Below, one piece after another: positions 15,125-24,465 of a stretch of 64,000 nt of DNA. The notes beneath the pieces were generated by a model that did no database searches, was not told where the DNA came from, and worked only from the letters and a program-made list of their open reading frames with translations. Positions within the stretch are counted from its first letter, which is position 1, and each line of letters opens with the position of its first letter. Source of the stretch: an uncultured Aquimarina sp. (GTDB lineage Bacteria; Bacteroidota; Bacteroidia; Flavobacteriales; Flavobacteriaceae); assembly GCF_947492965.1 (NCBI RefSeq), contig NZ_CANLOZ010000003.1, forward strand, positions 62,001-126,000, written 5' to 3'. Both the position numbers and the translations under genes were made by a program.

Positions 15125-16531
15125 ATGGCACACAATAAAATAACCTTAACCAAATTATTTTCTTACTTTAAAATAGCTGTAACAGGTAAAGAAAAAGAAT
15201 TTTCAACCGGCAGTATTCGCAAGGCGGTCTTCATGCTGGCCATTCCTATGATTCTGGAAATGATGATGGAATCCATATTTGCATTGGTAGATGCATATTG
15301 GGTTTCTAGTTTGGGAGCAAATGCAATAGCAACCGTTGGCATCACAGAATCTGTAATTACACTTATTTATGCGGTAGCGATTGGACTGAGTATGGGTGTA
15401 ACTGCTATTGTAGCAAGAAGAGTAGGCGAAAGAGATATCGAAGGCGCTTCTCAAGCAGCAGTACAGTCTATATTTCTTGGAATTGCAGTAGCAATATTCA
15501 TTAGTATCGTTGGGATACTGTTTCCGAAAGAAATTTTAGCACTCATGGGAGCAGAAGCGGATCTCATAGCCGAAGGATATGGCTACACTCAGGTTTTATT
15601 AGGAGGGAATATTACCATCATGCTTTTGTTTTTGATCAATGCAGTTTTTAGAGGTGCAGGTGATGCATCAGTGGCAATGATTGTGTTGATTGTTTCTAAT
15701 GTTCTTAATATTATTTTGGACCCACTATTTATTTTTGGGTTTGGACCTATTCCAGAATTTGGAGTACAAGGCGCAGCTATCGCCACAACCATTGGTAGAG
15801 GAACAGCAGTAGTACTACAATTAATGATTTTATTCTTTGGCTGGAGCAAAATTAAAGTAACATTAAAAGATATTGTACTGCGATCTAAAGTGATGCTTAA
15901 TCTGATAAAAGTTTCTCTTGGTGGAATTGGACAGTTTATTATCGGAACTTCTAGTTGGGTGTTTTTAATGCGTATTATGGCAGAGTTTGGTAGCGAAGTA
16001 TTAGCAGGATATACGATTGCAATTCGAGTTTTGATGTTTACCTTAATGCCATCTTGGGGTATGAGTAATGCTGCTGCGACTTTGGTAGGACAAAACTTGG
16101 GAGCTGGCAAACCAGATCGAGCAGAACAATCCGTATGGAAAACCGGTAAGTATAATGCAATCTTTATGGTGTTCGTTTCTTTTGTATACCTAATATTGGC
16201 CGAATATATTATCGGGTTTTTTAGTGAGGAACCAAAAGTAATTACCTATGGCGCGTTAAGTCTTCGTGTGATTGCTGCAGGTTATGTGTTTTATGCGTAT
16301 GGTATGGTCATCATTCAATCATTTAATGGAGCAGGTGATACCAAAACACCAACAATTATCAATTTCTTTTGTTTTTGGGTATTTCAATTACCGTTTGCAT
16401 ACCTAGCTGCCATATTATTTGATTGGGGAGCGATGGGAGTTTTTCTTGCCATTACTTTTGCAGAAGTACTCATTGCTGTAATTAGTATCATATGGTTTAG
16501 AAAAGGGAACTGGAAATCGGTGAAGGTGTGA
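15125..16531 (+). CDS. MATE family multidrug/metabolite efflux transporter
   Basis: A 468-residue inner membrane antiporter of the MatE family with twelve predicted helices in two MatE halves (about 25-190 and 250-420). It expels organic cations or other small molecules in exchange for H+ or Na+. Diagnostic stretches are the N-terminal PMILEMMMESIFALVDAYWVS region, LINAVFRGAGDASVAM in the middle of the first half, and SFNGAGDTKTPT at the matching site of the second half, which shows the internal duplication. The substrate is unknown. The gene is single, with no regulator beside it, and converges on TPR-CHAT copy 2. Confidence 0.93.
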   Translation: MAHNKITLTKLFSYFKIAVTGKEKEFSTGSIRKAVFMLAIPMILEMMMESIFALVDAYWVSSLGANAIATVGITESVITLIYAVAIGLSMGVTAIVARRVGERDIEGASQAAVQSIFLGIAVAIFISIVGILFPKEILALMGAEADLIAEGYGYTQVLLGGNITIMLLFLINAVFRGAGDASVAMIVLIVSNVLNIILDPLFIFGFGPIPEFGVQGAAIATTIGRGTAVVLQLMILFFGWSKIKVTLKDIVLRSKVMLNLIKVSLGGIGQFIIGTSSWVFLMRIMAEFGSEVLAGYTIAIRVLMFTLMPSWGMSNAAATLVGQNLGAGKPDRAEQSVWKTGKYNAIFMVFVSFVYLILAEYIIGFFSEEPKVITYGALSLRVIAAGYVFYAYGMVIIQSFNGAGDTKTPTIINFFCFWVFQLPFAYLAAILFDWGAMGVFLAITFAEVLIAVISIIWFRKGNWKSVKV

Positions 16532-16579
16532 AGGGAAATAAGCTGTTTAAAAAGTACTAAAAAGTTGTATTTATCGCTC

Positions 16580-16599
16580 TGAGCCGTTCGACAGGCTCA
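16580..16599. repeat. Short palindromic intergenic repeat
   Basis: The inverted repeat TGAGCC-GTTCGACA-GGCTCA lies in the convergent gap between the MATE and TPR-CHAT genes. Its sequence resembles the widespread TTCGACAGGCTCA intergenic repeats of many bacteria. The stem is short and there is no T-run, so it is not a convincing terminator by itself. Confidence 0.5.
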
Positions 16600-16693
16600 A
16601 AACAGGATCTGTTGAAGATTGACTGACAATCAAATGATTAGAAACTTCTGCGCCTATCTGCTTATAGAGGAAGCATAGTTTGACAATTATATA

Positions 16694-19600
16694 TTACTTT
16701 TTAGATAGCTTTTTTCTTCTTTTTAGTATAAAATAGGTTAAACATAAAACTAGTATAAGTAAAACAAACCAAGTTATTGTTTTAGATATATCAGACGGAG
16801 TTTGAAGATCTATAGCTTTATTGTCTCCAAGTATATAAAAACTTCCCCAATAAAAGGGATGTGATCTTGTAATATCGGCATTTTTTAAATAGTTTAATTT
16901 AGCTTGTTGCAGCGCTTTTGATTTACTCATTTTAGATGATAAATGCGTATAGAAATTGCGCATAATCTCAGGAGTATTTTGATCAGGAACTTCCCAGTTT
17001 GTTAGTAATAAGCTTTTAGAACCAGCATATTGAAAAGCATTTCCTAGACTCATAATTCCTTCGCCTTCTGCGATTTTACCCGTTCCAGTATTGCAGGCAC
17101 TTAAAACTACTAACTCGGCAGGAATATCTAAAGCAAATAACTCATGACTATATAACAAATCATCCTCAATTGAGTCATTACTTTTCGTAAAGTATAACTT
17201 AGAGTTTTCAGGATGTTCATTATCAACTTCTCCGTGTAATGCTAAATGCAGTATATTATATTGATGAGCTGTCTTTTTAAAGTTTTTTTCTATCGCCTGA
17301 GCGCCATAATAATACTGCCCATTTACAATTTCGGAAATGGCACTAATCTCTTCTCTAGTGCCAGGAAGATCTGCATCTGCGTTTCTTAGCATATTAAATG
17401 ATAAGGATTCAGAATCTGTAATTTGTGTACTATCCGAAAAAGAAAAGGCCAAACATTCTTGCAATAGTTTTGAGTTTTTGTTGGAATGGTTTTTTGAAAA
17501 AAGAACATTTACAGAATTAGCATAGGATATAGCATAATCACGAAGCATATAGGGCAATTGCTTTGGATCTTTGCTAGTACTTTCTTTAGTTAATAGTAAA
17601 TCAAAATTTAGATGCCATAAAGGACCATCTGGAACTATAATCAATTCATCTCCTTTTAGTTGGTGAACTATGGGTTTGATAAGTGTTGTATATAAACTTT
17701 CTGCATTATTCTTGTAATCAATAATATTTTTGGAAGTAATATGTTCTCTAAAATGCTGTATTTTCTGTGCAATATTGGGAGTGGCTATTTTAGAAACGTT
17801 GATGTCATTTTTATTTAGCGTAAAAGCATACGTAACACTATCAGCAGTAAAAAATTCAAGAATTGTAGTGTTGTTAGATAATCTTTCCTGAATTTCGGGT
17901 ACTGTAAGAAATGTGTTTTTGTATTTAAGACGATAGTAGTTCGGATGATTTTGTTCTAAGAAATCGGTTAAAGAATCTTGTTTTCTTGATATATCAAATA
18001 TTTTATTTTCATAGAATCTAATTTTTGCAGTATCAGGATTTTTCGTCTGTAATTGATTAGTAATGTTTGAAGTGTAAAATGCCAGATTGGTTTTTAGGTT
18101 CTGTTCTAATAAGAGCGTTTCTTTAGACAAACCAGCGAAGTTTTTGGCTCTAGTAGTTGTAAGCAAATTTTTAAGAGTATTGGCTTTGCTTTTTTCGCTG
18201 TACTCGAAAGCCTTTATTAAATGCGTAGGATTGTTTTTAACTTTATAAGAAAGAAATTCAGCTTCGATGGAATTTTTGTAAATTTCCTTTATGTCGCTGG
18301 ATAAAATAACTTTGTCTTGATGATTTTTTTTGAAATTTTTAAGATAATGTATAATACTATCTGCTTTTTGATAATATTGTGTTGCTTTCTGTAAGTCTTT
18401 AATTTTTTTATTGGTCTCAAATAAAAGTTTAAAAGAGTTTGCTTTTAATTTCAAACTCATCAAAGCAATACTAGGGTCGAAATAAATTTTAGGATTAAAA
18501 ACTGAGTGGGTTTTTGATTTTTTTTGATATCTTGAATTAGCTATAATAGCTTTTTCACAAAAGTCCAATGCTTCTTTGCCCATCTTTTTTTCGATATAAA
18601 CTCTAGCAAAAAAATTGTAAAGTTCAGAATTTTTTGAATTTATTTTGCCGAAAAGATTTTTGTTAATGTCTAGCGCAATTTTTGAATGAAATAGGGCTTT
18701 GTTTAACAATTTGTTTTCGTAGAAGTACCAAGCAATTGTAGAATGTGTTTTTGCTACTTTGGGATGCGTGTTTCCATAGTTAGTAGTATATATGTTTAAT
18801 GTTTTTTTTAAAAAATTGAGAGCTTCATCTGTATTTCCTTGTCTTTGAAGAGCAATTGCCTTATTACCATAAATTTGTGCAATTCTAGGATGTTCTTCTG
18901 AGAATATTTTTTCGTAAATTTCTTGTGATTTAGTATAGTTTTCTAGTGCGCTGGTAATCTCATCTAAATTTGAAAAAGCATTTCCTATGTTCATATAGGA
19001 TGATGCTATTGAATAATGTAATTCACCATATCTTTTTTGTCGAATCGTTAAAGATTTTTTGTGATATGTTAACGCTTTATTGAAATTTCCCAAAGAATTA
19101 TGAGCATTGCCTATATTATTATAAATAGAAGCTGTCAACAATTTATTAGTAGATTTAATAAAATTTTGAGTATTTAATGCTATTTTATAATTTTTTAATC
19201 CATTTTCTGAATCTCCTTTTGACATGAATAAATTCCCTAAATTATTATAATAATTTACACTTTTAGGGTGGTGATGATTTGAAATATCGTTTTGAAATTC
19301 TATTGCTTTTTTCAATGTTTCAATTGCTTCATCGTATTCTCCTCTCCGATAAAAAATACCTGCTACGTTATTATAATAAAGACCAATATTACTATTAGGG
19401 CTGTTTGGATAATTTTTAGCAATTTGTAATGCTTTTTGATATGCATTTAACGATAAATTCAATTGTGCAGTTTTAGAATAGACTCTACCCAAATTATTAT
19501 ATGCATTAGCAAAAGCAATATGATTTTCGGGAAGTATTTCCAGTTTTATTTTCAATCCATCTTTAAATTTTCTCAGAGCATTTTCGAATTCAGATTGCTC

Positions 19601-19972
19601 ATAATAATACCAGCCAATATTTTCTAAGGAATTGGCTTTTTCGATATTATTTTTTTCTAGTTTTGATTCACATATACTAAATGCCTTTTTGGAAAAATGT
19701 AGAGCGCTGTCCAGAGTTGTCTTTTTTAGGTATACACTAGCTATTTTATTGTAACTAGAGGCTGTTTTTTTCCAATATTGAAGAGATTTATAAATATCTG
19801 CTGATTTTTGATAATAGATAATCGCACTATCTAGATGCTGACGCTGTACTAAAGAATCTCCTTTTTGTTGATATAAATTGGCATTAACTGTATCTTTTGA
19901 AGTCTGTCCCAAAAGATGATGGCTTAAGAAAAATAGAATAATAAAAAACTTTGCAAAAGGGGATTGGTGCAT
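16694..19972 (-). CDS. Exported TPR-CHAT protein, copy 2
   Basis: A 1092-residue paralogue of the 6676-9627 product with the same layout. It has a signal peptide (1-22, ending LLGQ), about twelve TPR repeats (about 30-475, several with the YNNLGNLF/YNNIGNAH pattern), a helical linker and a C-terminal CHAT domain. The dyad is H913 (LHLALHGEVD) and C960 (LSACNTGTG). A transmembrane helix follows at about 1065-1083, then a basic LKRRKKLSKK tail. The catalytic half is strongly conserved between the two copies (HGEVDNE, PENSKL, FTKSNDSIED), while the TPR arrays have diverged and differ in repeat number. This suggests one catalytic activity with different recognition. It is divergent from its own sigma / anti-sigma pair. 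Confidence 0.85.
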   Translation of the reverse strand: MHQSPFAKFFIILFFLSHHLLGQTSKDTVNANLYQQKGDSLVQRQHLDSAIIYYQKSADIYKSLQYWKKTASSYNKIASVYLKKTTLDSALHFSKKAFSICESKLEKNNIEKANSLENIGWYYYEQSEFENALRKFKDGLKIKLEILPENHIAFANAYNNLGRVYSKTAQLNLSLNAYQKALQIAKNYPNSPNSNIGLYYNNVAGIFYRRGEYDEAIETLKKAIEFQNDISNHHHPKSVNYYNNLGNLFMSKGDSENGLKNYKIALNTQNFIKSTNKLLTASIYNNIGNAHNSLGNFNKALTYHKKSLTIRQKRYGELHYSIASSYMNIGNAFSNLDEITSALENYTKSQEIYEKIFSEEHPRIAQIYGNKAIALQRQGNTDEALNFLKKTLNIYTTNYGNTHPKVAKTHSTIAWYFYENKLLNKALFHSKIALDINKNLFGKINSKNSELYNFFARVYIEKKMGKEALDFCEKAIIANSRYQKKSKTHSVFNPKIYFDPSIALMSLKLKANSFKLLFETNKKIKDLQKATQYYQKADSIIHYLKNFKKNHQDKVILSSDIKEIYKNSIEAEFLSYKVKNNPTHLIKAFEYSEKSKANTLKNLLTTTRAKNFAGLSKETLLLEQNLKTNLAFYTSNITNQLQTKNPDTAKIRFYENKIFDISRKQDSLTDFLEQNHPNYYRLKYKNTFLTVPEIQERLSNNTTILEFFTADSVTYAFTLNKNDINVSKIATPNIAQKIQHFREHITSKNIIDYKNNAESLYTTLIKPIVHQLKGDELIIVPDGPLWHLNFDLLLTKESTSKDPKQLPYMLRDYAISYANSVNVLFSKNHSNKNSKLLQECLAFSFSDSTQITDSESLSFNMLRNADADLPGTREEISAISEIVNGQYYYGAQAIEKNFKKTAHQYNILHLALHGEVDNEHPENSKLYFTKSNDSIEDDLLYSHELFALDIPAELVVLSACNTGTGKIAEGEGIMSLGNAFQYAGSKSLLLTNWEVPDQNTPEIMRNFYTHLSSKMSKSKALQQAKLNYLKNADITRSHPFYWGSFYILGDNKAIDLQTPSDISKTITWFVLLILVLCLTYFILKRRKKLSKK

Positions 19973-20077
19973 GGATATGTATTAACGGATGGGTGATAAA
20001 ATAAAAGACAAACAAAGGAATTAAAAATGTGTCATTTTTTCATGAAAATATGATGATTTAATAATTTATTAATACGA

Positions 20078-20123
20078 AATTCGTTTGTGATTTTAATCAA
20101 TATTTTCATTAATAATTCGTTTG
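20078..20123 (+). promoter_or_regulatory. Direct repeat AATTCGTTTG upstream of sigma factor copy 2
   Basis: The decamer AATTCGTTTG occurs at 20078-20087 and again at 20114-20123, 36 bases apart, in the 203-base divergent gap between TPR-CHAT copy 2 and its sigma gene. It could be a binding site or promoter part for autoregulation. It does not recur upstream of module copy 1. Confidence 0.3.
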
Positions 20124-20175
20124 CAAAAAACTATGTTATTTAAAAAAATATGAAAGCTTTGGAAAGGTAGTTATA

Positions 20176-20751
20176 ATGAGTGACGAGGAGATTTTAAACG
20201 GAATTGTAGAAAATGATCGGGTGATTATTAAAGCTTTTTACCGAGATAACTTAAAATATATAAGAAAATATATCATACAAAATTCTGGTAATAAGGAAGA
20301 TGTAGAAGATGTGTTTCAAGATGCTATGGTAGTGTTGTACGAAAAATTGTTATCCAATAACCTGAAACTTACCGTTAGACTTAAAACCTATTTTTTTGGG
20401 ATATGTAAAAACCTTTGGAAACAAAGACTAGCTAAGAAGCGTAGCATTTTTCTTACTAACACCCTTCAAGAAGGAGAAATGCAAGATACTACTATAGAAG
20501 ATCTAACAAATCAAGAAAGGGGGAATTTATATCGTAAATATTTTGTCTCTTTATCTCTGGCATGTCAGCAACTATTAGAGTTGGTTTTTGAGGATAAAAG
20601 TATGCGAGAAATTGCTGAAATCACAGGTTATTCTGAATTGTACTGTAGAAGAAAGAAATATAAATGCAAAAAATCCTTAATGGAACAAATAGAGAATGAT
20701 CCATTATATGATGAGGTAAAATATGAAGATTTCATAAAATCAAGCTTATGA
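20176..20751 (+). CDS. ECF-type RNA polymerase sigma factor, module copy 2
   Basis: A 191-residue sigma-70 family factor paralogous to the 9860-10447 product. Region 2 is at about 6-92 (KEDVEDVFQDAMVVLYEKL core) and region 4 at about 135-180 (MREIAEITGYSELYCRRKKYKCKKSL). Both copies share the unusual Tyr/Arg-Lys-Lys recognition-helix end, so they may read similar promoters. The stop overlaps the ATG of the anti-sigma-like gene (ATGA, 4-bp overlap), which points to translational coupling and a fixed ratio of sigma factor to partner. The regulon cannot be inferred from this window. Confidence 0.88.
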   Translation: MSDEEILNGIVENDRVIIKAFYRDNLKYIRKYIIQNSGNKEDVEDVFQDAMVVLYEKLLSNNLKLTVRLKTYFFGICKNLWKQRLAKKRSIFLTNTLQEGEMQDTTIEDLTNQERGNLYRKYFVSLSLACQQLLELVFEDKSMREIAEITGYSELYCRRKKYKCKKSLMEQIENDPLYDEVKYEDFIKSSL

Positions 20752-21494
20752 AACGAACAGAAGAATTATTTGATACCATAGATAGATTTCTTTCGGATAC
20801 TTTATCAGCGTCTGAAAGAGCGGATTTTGAGAAAGAATTGGATGCTAATCCTAAATTACAATTAGAAGTAGCCAGACATAAAACCCTTAAAACCGTTTTG
20901 CAAGAAAAAAAACTAGTGTCCTTTAAAAAGGAACTTACAACTATAGGAAAGGAAATTGAAGAAGAGAACAAAAAAGCGAAACGACATCGCTATAGATATA
21001 TTGGTATTGCTGCTGCAATTGCCGTCATCATCAGTGTGGGAGTTTTGTTATACACAAATTTAAATTATTCTAATCCAGCGGATGCATTGTATAGTGAGTA
21101 TTTTAGTCCGTTTCCTGTAAATAATGAAGTTCGGTCAGGAGTATCAAAATCTTTGGAAAATATTAAGATTGCGTACAGTAAAAAATTATATGATCAAGTG
21201 ATTTTACAATCATCCGAGATATCAGATGCCGTATTTACAGACGAAATGAAAATATATCTTGGAAATAGCTATCTACTCGTTGACCAGGAAAAAAAGGCAA
21301 TTGCCTTTTTTGAAGAAATACCTTATAAGAGTGGTTATTACGAGGATGCACAATGGTATTTATCTCTTACGTATTTAAAAATAGGTGATTTACAAAAAGC
21401 TGTATTTTATGTAAAGAATCTTATCGAATATGATGGTCGCTATCGAAAAAAAGCAATCCAGCTTCTTGAGGAAATGCTAAAACTTAAAAATTAA
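20748..21494 (+). CDS. Single-pass anti-sigma-like protein with periplasmic TPR-like domain, copy 2
   Basis: A 248-residue paralogue of the 10452-11192 product. The cytoplasmic N-terminus (1-80) has the anti-sigma-type pattern LFDTIDRFLSDTL and FEKELDANPKLQLEVARH. After a basic patch (KAKRHRYRY) comes one transmembrane helix (about 85-104) and a C-terminal TPR-like domain (IYLGNSYLLVDQEKKAIAFFEEI, AQWYLSLTYLKIG). The positive-inside rule puts the N-terminus in the cytoplasm, so the TPR part is on the same side of the membrane as the CHAT domain encoded next door. The gene ends just before a strong bidirectional terminator. The regulatory role is inferred. Confidence 0.75.
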   Translation: MKRTEELFDTIDRFLSDTLSASERADFEKELDANPKLQLEVARHKTLKTVLQEKKLVSFKKELTTIGKEIEEENKKAKRHRYRYIGIAAAIAVIISVGVLLYTNLNYSNPADALYSEYFSPFPVNNEVRSGVSKSLENIKIAYSKKLYDQVILQSSEISDAVFTDEMKIYLGNSYLLVDQEKKAIAFFEEIPYKSGYYEDAQWYLSLTYLKIGDLQKAVFYVKNLIEYDGRYRKKAIQLLEEMLKLKN

Positions 21495-21497
21495 AAA

Positions 21498-21534
21498 ACC
21501 AGAAACTTAGATTATGTATTACTAAGTTTCTGGT
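21498..21534. terminator. Bidirectional terminator after module copy 2
   Basis: A 13-bp perfect stem (accagaaacttag and its complement) with an 11-base loop, preceded by an A-run. It lies between convergent genes, 4 bases after the anti-sigma-like stop. Confidence 0.8.
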
Positions 21535-21547
21535 CATCTATTTTTAA

Positions 21548-22288
21548 TTACTTCGCCACTTTATAGGTTCTTTGATCATTTTTAATGATGTAAAATCCTT
21601 TAGGTAACTCTTCAATTAACTTTTGTTCTTCTTGCTCATCGGTAACTGTTTTTTGTTTTACCAAAATTCCCTGAAGATTAAAAATAGCTAGATTATAAGA
21701 TTTGTTTGAAATACTACTTTTTGAGTCAAAATCAGAATCAATCGGTACAATAATTCCAATACCTCCAGAGGATTTGTCTTTTATATATTTAAAGGCATAT
21801 CTATTGATGTTATTATTGAATGCAGAGGGAGGCTCATTAGTTACTTCTCTCCAATCAATATGGAAAAATATGTAGTACGTAACTTCATCGTATAAAGGGA
21901 TTGAGCCCATATAATCAAACATGTTCTCGGTGAATTTAAATGTTTTTTCTTCTCCACTTTCTAAAACAGGAACTGTAAAATCTCTATATACATAAGGTTG
22001 TGCTTCACCTGGATTCCAATCTGGATACGAATTTTTATTCGCAGCAATAACTACGTGTAATTCACACGATCTATTGGTTTTACCTGCTCCTTTATTTTTT
22101 ACCTTCACAGAGAATTCTGCTGATTTATTGTAATATAAAGGAGGGGTATAGGTAATTTTATCATAATCGTAAGTAATAGAGCCACCCGTAGCTGTTTTTG
22201 TTTTGATGGTTAAATTCGCGGTAATAAGATCAGGAAAAGGGCATCCGTTATTCGAAGCTGGTCCTGCTTCATTTGGGCATTGATCTTC
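21548..22288. repeat. 740-bp direct repeat, copy 1
   Basis: This segment, encoding the CARDB-like and T9SS parts, recurs at 22971-23714 at an offset of 1423-1426 bp. It is nearly identical over long runs, including silent positions, with scattered differences. This points to recent tandem duplication or gene conversion. Confidence 0.8.
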
Positions 22289-22804
22289 ATAATTCTCTAC
22301 ACCATCATTATCGAAATCTCTATTATCTTGATTATCGCAAACGTCACCAATTCCATCTCCATCTAAATCTTTCTGATCTGTATTTGGTATTGTTGGACAA
22401 TTATCGTCTTCGTCTGAAACCTCGTCTCCATCACTATCACAAAATATGAATTCAGGTAGACCAATAGGTGCAGTAATAATATTCTCTGCATCTGAATTAG
22501 ATGAATTTGATGCTAATTCTACCAAATAGTACGTAGGAGTATTATAAGGAATACTTAAATCACCATCAGTAATATTAATGAGGTATATTTTTCCAACTGC
22601 TAGTGGAGTATTTAGCCTTATATTTACTTTCAAAGTTGGGACATCGAAATCCTGATTATTACAAACTGAATTTATAATATTATCGGTCAATGAAGTTCCT
22701 AGTTTTACCAATCGATGATATTTATGAGATTGAGCAGATAACGATATCGAGAGCGTTAAAAACGTTAATAATAAAATGTAGTTTTTTGTCTTTGTTTTCA
22801 TCAT
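21548..22804 (-). CDS. Secreted thrombospondin type 3 repeat protein with T9SS sorting domain (tandem copy A)
   Basis: A 418-residue secreted protein. It has a signal peptide (1-25), a unique N-terminal part (about 26-135), calcium-binding thrombospondin type 3 repeats (about 137-195: [42 protein letters not shown]), a CARDB-like beta domain (about 200-340) and a C-terminal T9SS type A domain ([15 protein letters not shown] to the end). It would be exported and displayed or released by the type IX system. Its last about 240 codons are nearly identical to the neighbouring copy B at both protein and DNA level, while the N-terminal thirds are unrelated. The ligand or role is unknown. Confidence 0.82.
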   Translation of the reverse strand: MMKTKTKNYILLLTFLTLSISLSAQSHKYHRLVKLGTSLTDNIINSVCNNQDFDVPTLKVNIRLNTPLAVGKIYLINITDGDLSIPYNTPTYYLVELASNSSNSDAENIITAPIGLPEFIFCDSDGDEVSDEDDNCPTIPNTDQKDLDGDGIGDVCDNQDNRDFDNDGVENYEDQCPNEAGPASNNGCPFPDLITANLTIKTKTATGGSITYDYDKITYTPPLYYNKSAEFSVKVKNKGAGKTNRSCELHVVIAANKNSYPDWNPGEAQPYVYRDFTVPVLESGEEKTFKFTENMFDYMGSIPLYDEVTYYIFFHIDWREVTNEPPSAFNNNINRYAFKYIKDKSSGGIGIIVPIDSDFDSKSSISNKSYNLAIFNLQGILVKQKTVTDEQEEQKLIEELPKGFYIIKNDQRTYKVAK

Positions 22805-22907
22805 AAAAATGGTTTTAAAATTAGATATATGTTTTTACTATCGTTAATCCATTTTATAAGAACATTGTGACCGTTTAAAAACAACTTTTTTTAAATTTTT
22901 AGAATAA

Positions 22908-22938
22908 AAAACCCTCTTCAAAATTTGAAACGGGTTTT
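22908..22938 (-). terminator. Intrinsic terminator of TSP3 copy B
   Basis: AAAACCC pairs with GGGTTTT, and the interior TTCAAA/TTTGAA also pairs around one base. A/T runs flank the stem. It follows the stop of the 22971-24152 gene on the minus strand. Confidence 0.6.
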
Positions 22939-22970
22939 ACTGTTATTAGGATAAGGTTATTTAAGTTTAA

Positions 22971-23714
22971 TTACTTTCCTACTTTATAAGTTCTTTGATC
23001 ATTTTTAATGATGTAGAATCCTTTAGGTAGTTCTTCAATTAACTTTTGTTCTTCTTGCTCATCGGTAACTGTTTTTTGTTTTACCAAAATTCCCTGAAGA
23101 TTAAAAATAGCTACATTATAATACTCATTTGGGATACTACTTTTTGAGTCAAAATCAGAATCAATCGGTACAATAATTCCAATACCTCCAGAGGATTTGT
23201 CTTTTATATATTTAAAGGCATATCTATTGATGTTATTATTGAATGCAGAGGGAGGCTCATTAGTTACTTCTCTCCAATCAATATGGAAAAATATGTAGTA
23301 CGTAACTTCATCATACAGAGGTACTGAACCCATATAATCGGCTAAGTATTCGGTAAACTTAAATGTTTTTTCTTCTCCACTTTCTAAAACAGGAACTGTA
23401 AAATCTCTGTAAACGTAAGGTTGTGCTTCACCCGGATTCCAATCTGGATACGAATTTTTATTCGCTGCAATAACTACGCGTAATTCACACGATCTATTGG
23501 TTTTACCTGCTCCTTTATTTTTAACCTTCACAGAGAATTCTGCCGATTTATTGTAGTATAAAGAAGGTGTATAGGTAATATGATCATAATTATATGTGAT
23601 TGAACCACCTGTAGATGTTTTCGTTTTGATCGTTAAATTAGCGGTTATAAGATCAGGAGGTAAAGGGCATCCGTTATTTGAAGCTGGTCCTGCTTCATTT
23701 GGGCATTCATCTTG
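22971..23714. repeat. 740-bp direct repeat, copy 2
   Basis: The partner of 21548-22288. One 3-base in-frame insertion (an extra residue in PLPPDL against PFPDL) is seen near the end of the homologous part, after which the two genes diverge. Confidence 0.8.
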
Positions 23715-24152
23715 CGTGTTAGTAACACCATCTCCATCGTTATCACCGTCGGGTATTGTATAGGTATAGGTTCGTGAATTTCCTTGATACTCTGCGACTA
23801 AATAGAATTTTTTTGTGGGGTTAGTGTTAAAGCTTCTGCCATTCCAATTGTTGAATATACTTACCCACATAGATTTTGTAGTATAAGAGCTAAATGATAG
23901 GTTGTCATCGCCTTCACGATTCCATCTAATTAATCCAATAAGATTATTAGATGTTACAGATTCGGCATAGACTTTCAATTTGATTTCGTTATAACCATAA
24001 TTTCCTCGAATGTCAAATTTGTATTTAAAACGTTGACCATTGTTCCAAGTAAAAGTTTCATTAGTAGGAGAGGTTACTTTAAAGTTTTGAATATCGACTT
24101 GCGCTTGCATCATCGACGTTAATAGAATGAATAATACATAGATTTTTTTCAT
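22971..24152 (-). CDS. Secreted thrombospondin type 3 repeat protein with T9SS sorting domain (tandem copy B)
   Basis: A 393-residue protein. It has a signal peptide MKKIYVLFILLTSMMQAQ, a unique N-terminal beta domain (about 19-135; SPTNETFTWNNGQRFKYKFDIRG is its start), a single thrombospondin type 3 repeat (DGDNDGDGVTNTQDECPNEAGP), the same CARDB-like domain as copy A and the same T9SS type A ending. ATG 24152 is chosen because it opens the signal peptide; the longer in-frame extension to 24224 adds a non-signal leader. With copy A it forms a pair in which the secretion and linker half is shared and the presenting N-terminal half is swapped. Confidence 0.82.
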   Translation of the reverse strand: MKKIYVLFILLTSMMQAQVDIQNFKVTSPTNETFTWNNGQRFKYKFDIRGNYGYNEIKLKVYAESVTSNNLIGLIRWNREGDDNLSFSSYTTKSMWVSIFNNWNGRSFNTNPTKKFYLVAEYQGNSRTYTYTIPDGDNDGDGVTNTQDECPNEAGPASNNGCPLPPDLITANLTIKTKTSTGGSITYNYDHITYTPSLYYNKSAEFSVKVKNKGAGKTNRSCELRVVIAANKNSYPDWNPGEAQPYVYRDFTVPVLESGEEKTFKFTEYLADYMGSVPLYDEVTYYIFFHIDWREVTNEPPSAFNNNINRYAFKYIKDKSSGGIGIIVPIDSDFDSKSSIPNEYYNVAIFNLQGILVKQKTVTDEQEEQKLIEELPKGFYIIKNDQRTYKVGK

Positions 24153-24412
24153 TAGTAAAGTTTTAAAAGGTTTATAACATAGAGTGTCATTTGTAGTACT
24201 AATGTTACGTGCTAAAAAACTCAATTAATGATTTGTTCATTTTGTGGGATTTTATTAATGTTTCCCTAAGAAAGAAATCACTTTTACTTTACTTATAATC
24301 ATGAAATAGCCTTTGATTAAAATATGTTATTAATGAACAAGAATGTATAAGATGATAATCATATGACTTTGGTTGGGTCTAACGAATTTATATTTGTTGA
24401 TTTGGGGTAAAA

Positions 24413-24439
24413 AAAAACACCCTCTCGGAGGGTGTTTTT
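24413..24439 (-). terminator. Intrinsic terminator of the 24466-26682 gene
   Basis: A 12-bp perfect stem aaaaacaccctc, loop tcg, and complement, with A- and T-runs on both sides. It lies 26 bases past the stop of the beta-helix lipoprotein gene. Confidence 0.85.
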
Positions 24440-24465
24440 AGTATTCATTTATATTTTAGTTATGA

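Noticed and set aside
15589..16110. 173-codon open frame antisense to the MATE gene
   Set aside because: It is a shadow of a well-supported transporter gene; the translation has no domain and no promoter was seen.
16580..16599. Palindrome as a terminator between the MATE and CHAT genes
   Set aside because: The stem is only 6 bp and there is no T-run; it fits a dispersed intergenic repeat better.
6676..21494. Type III-E CRISPR (gRAMP/TPR-CHAT) locus
   Set aside because: No gRAMP or Cas genes and no repeats are present, and both TPR-CHAT proteins carry signal peptides and membrane anchors, unlike the cytoplasmic Csx29.
24153..24224. 24-residue extension of TSP3 copy B
   Set aside because: It would bury the obvious signal peptide MKKIYVLFILL inside the protein.
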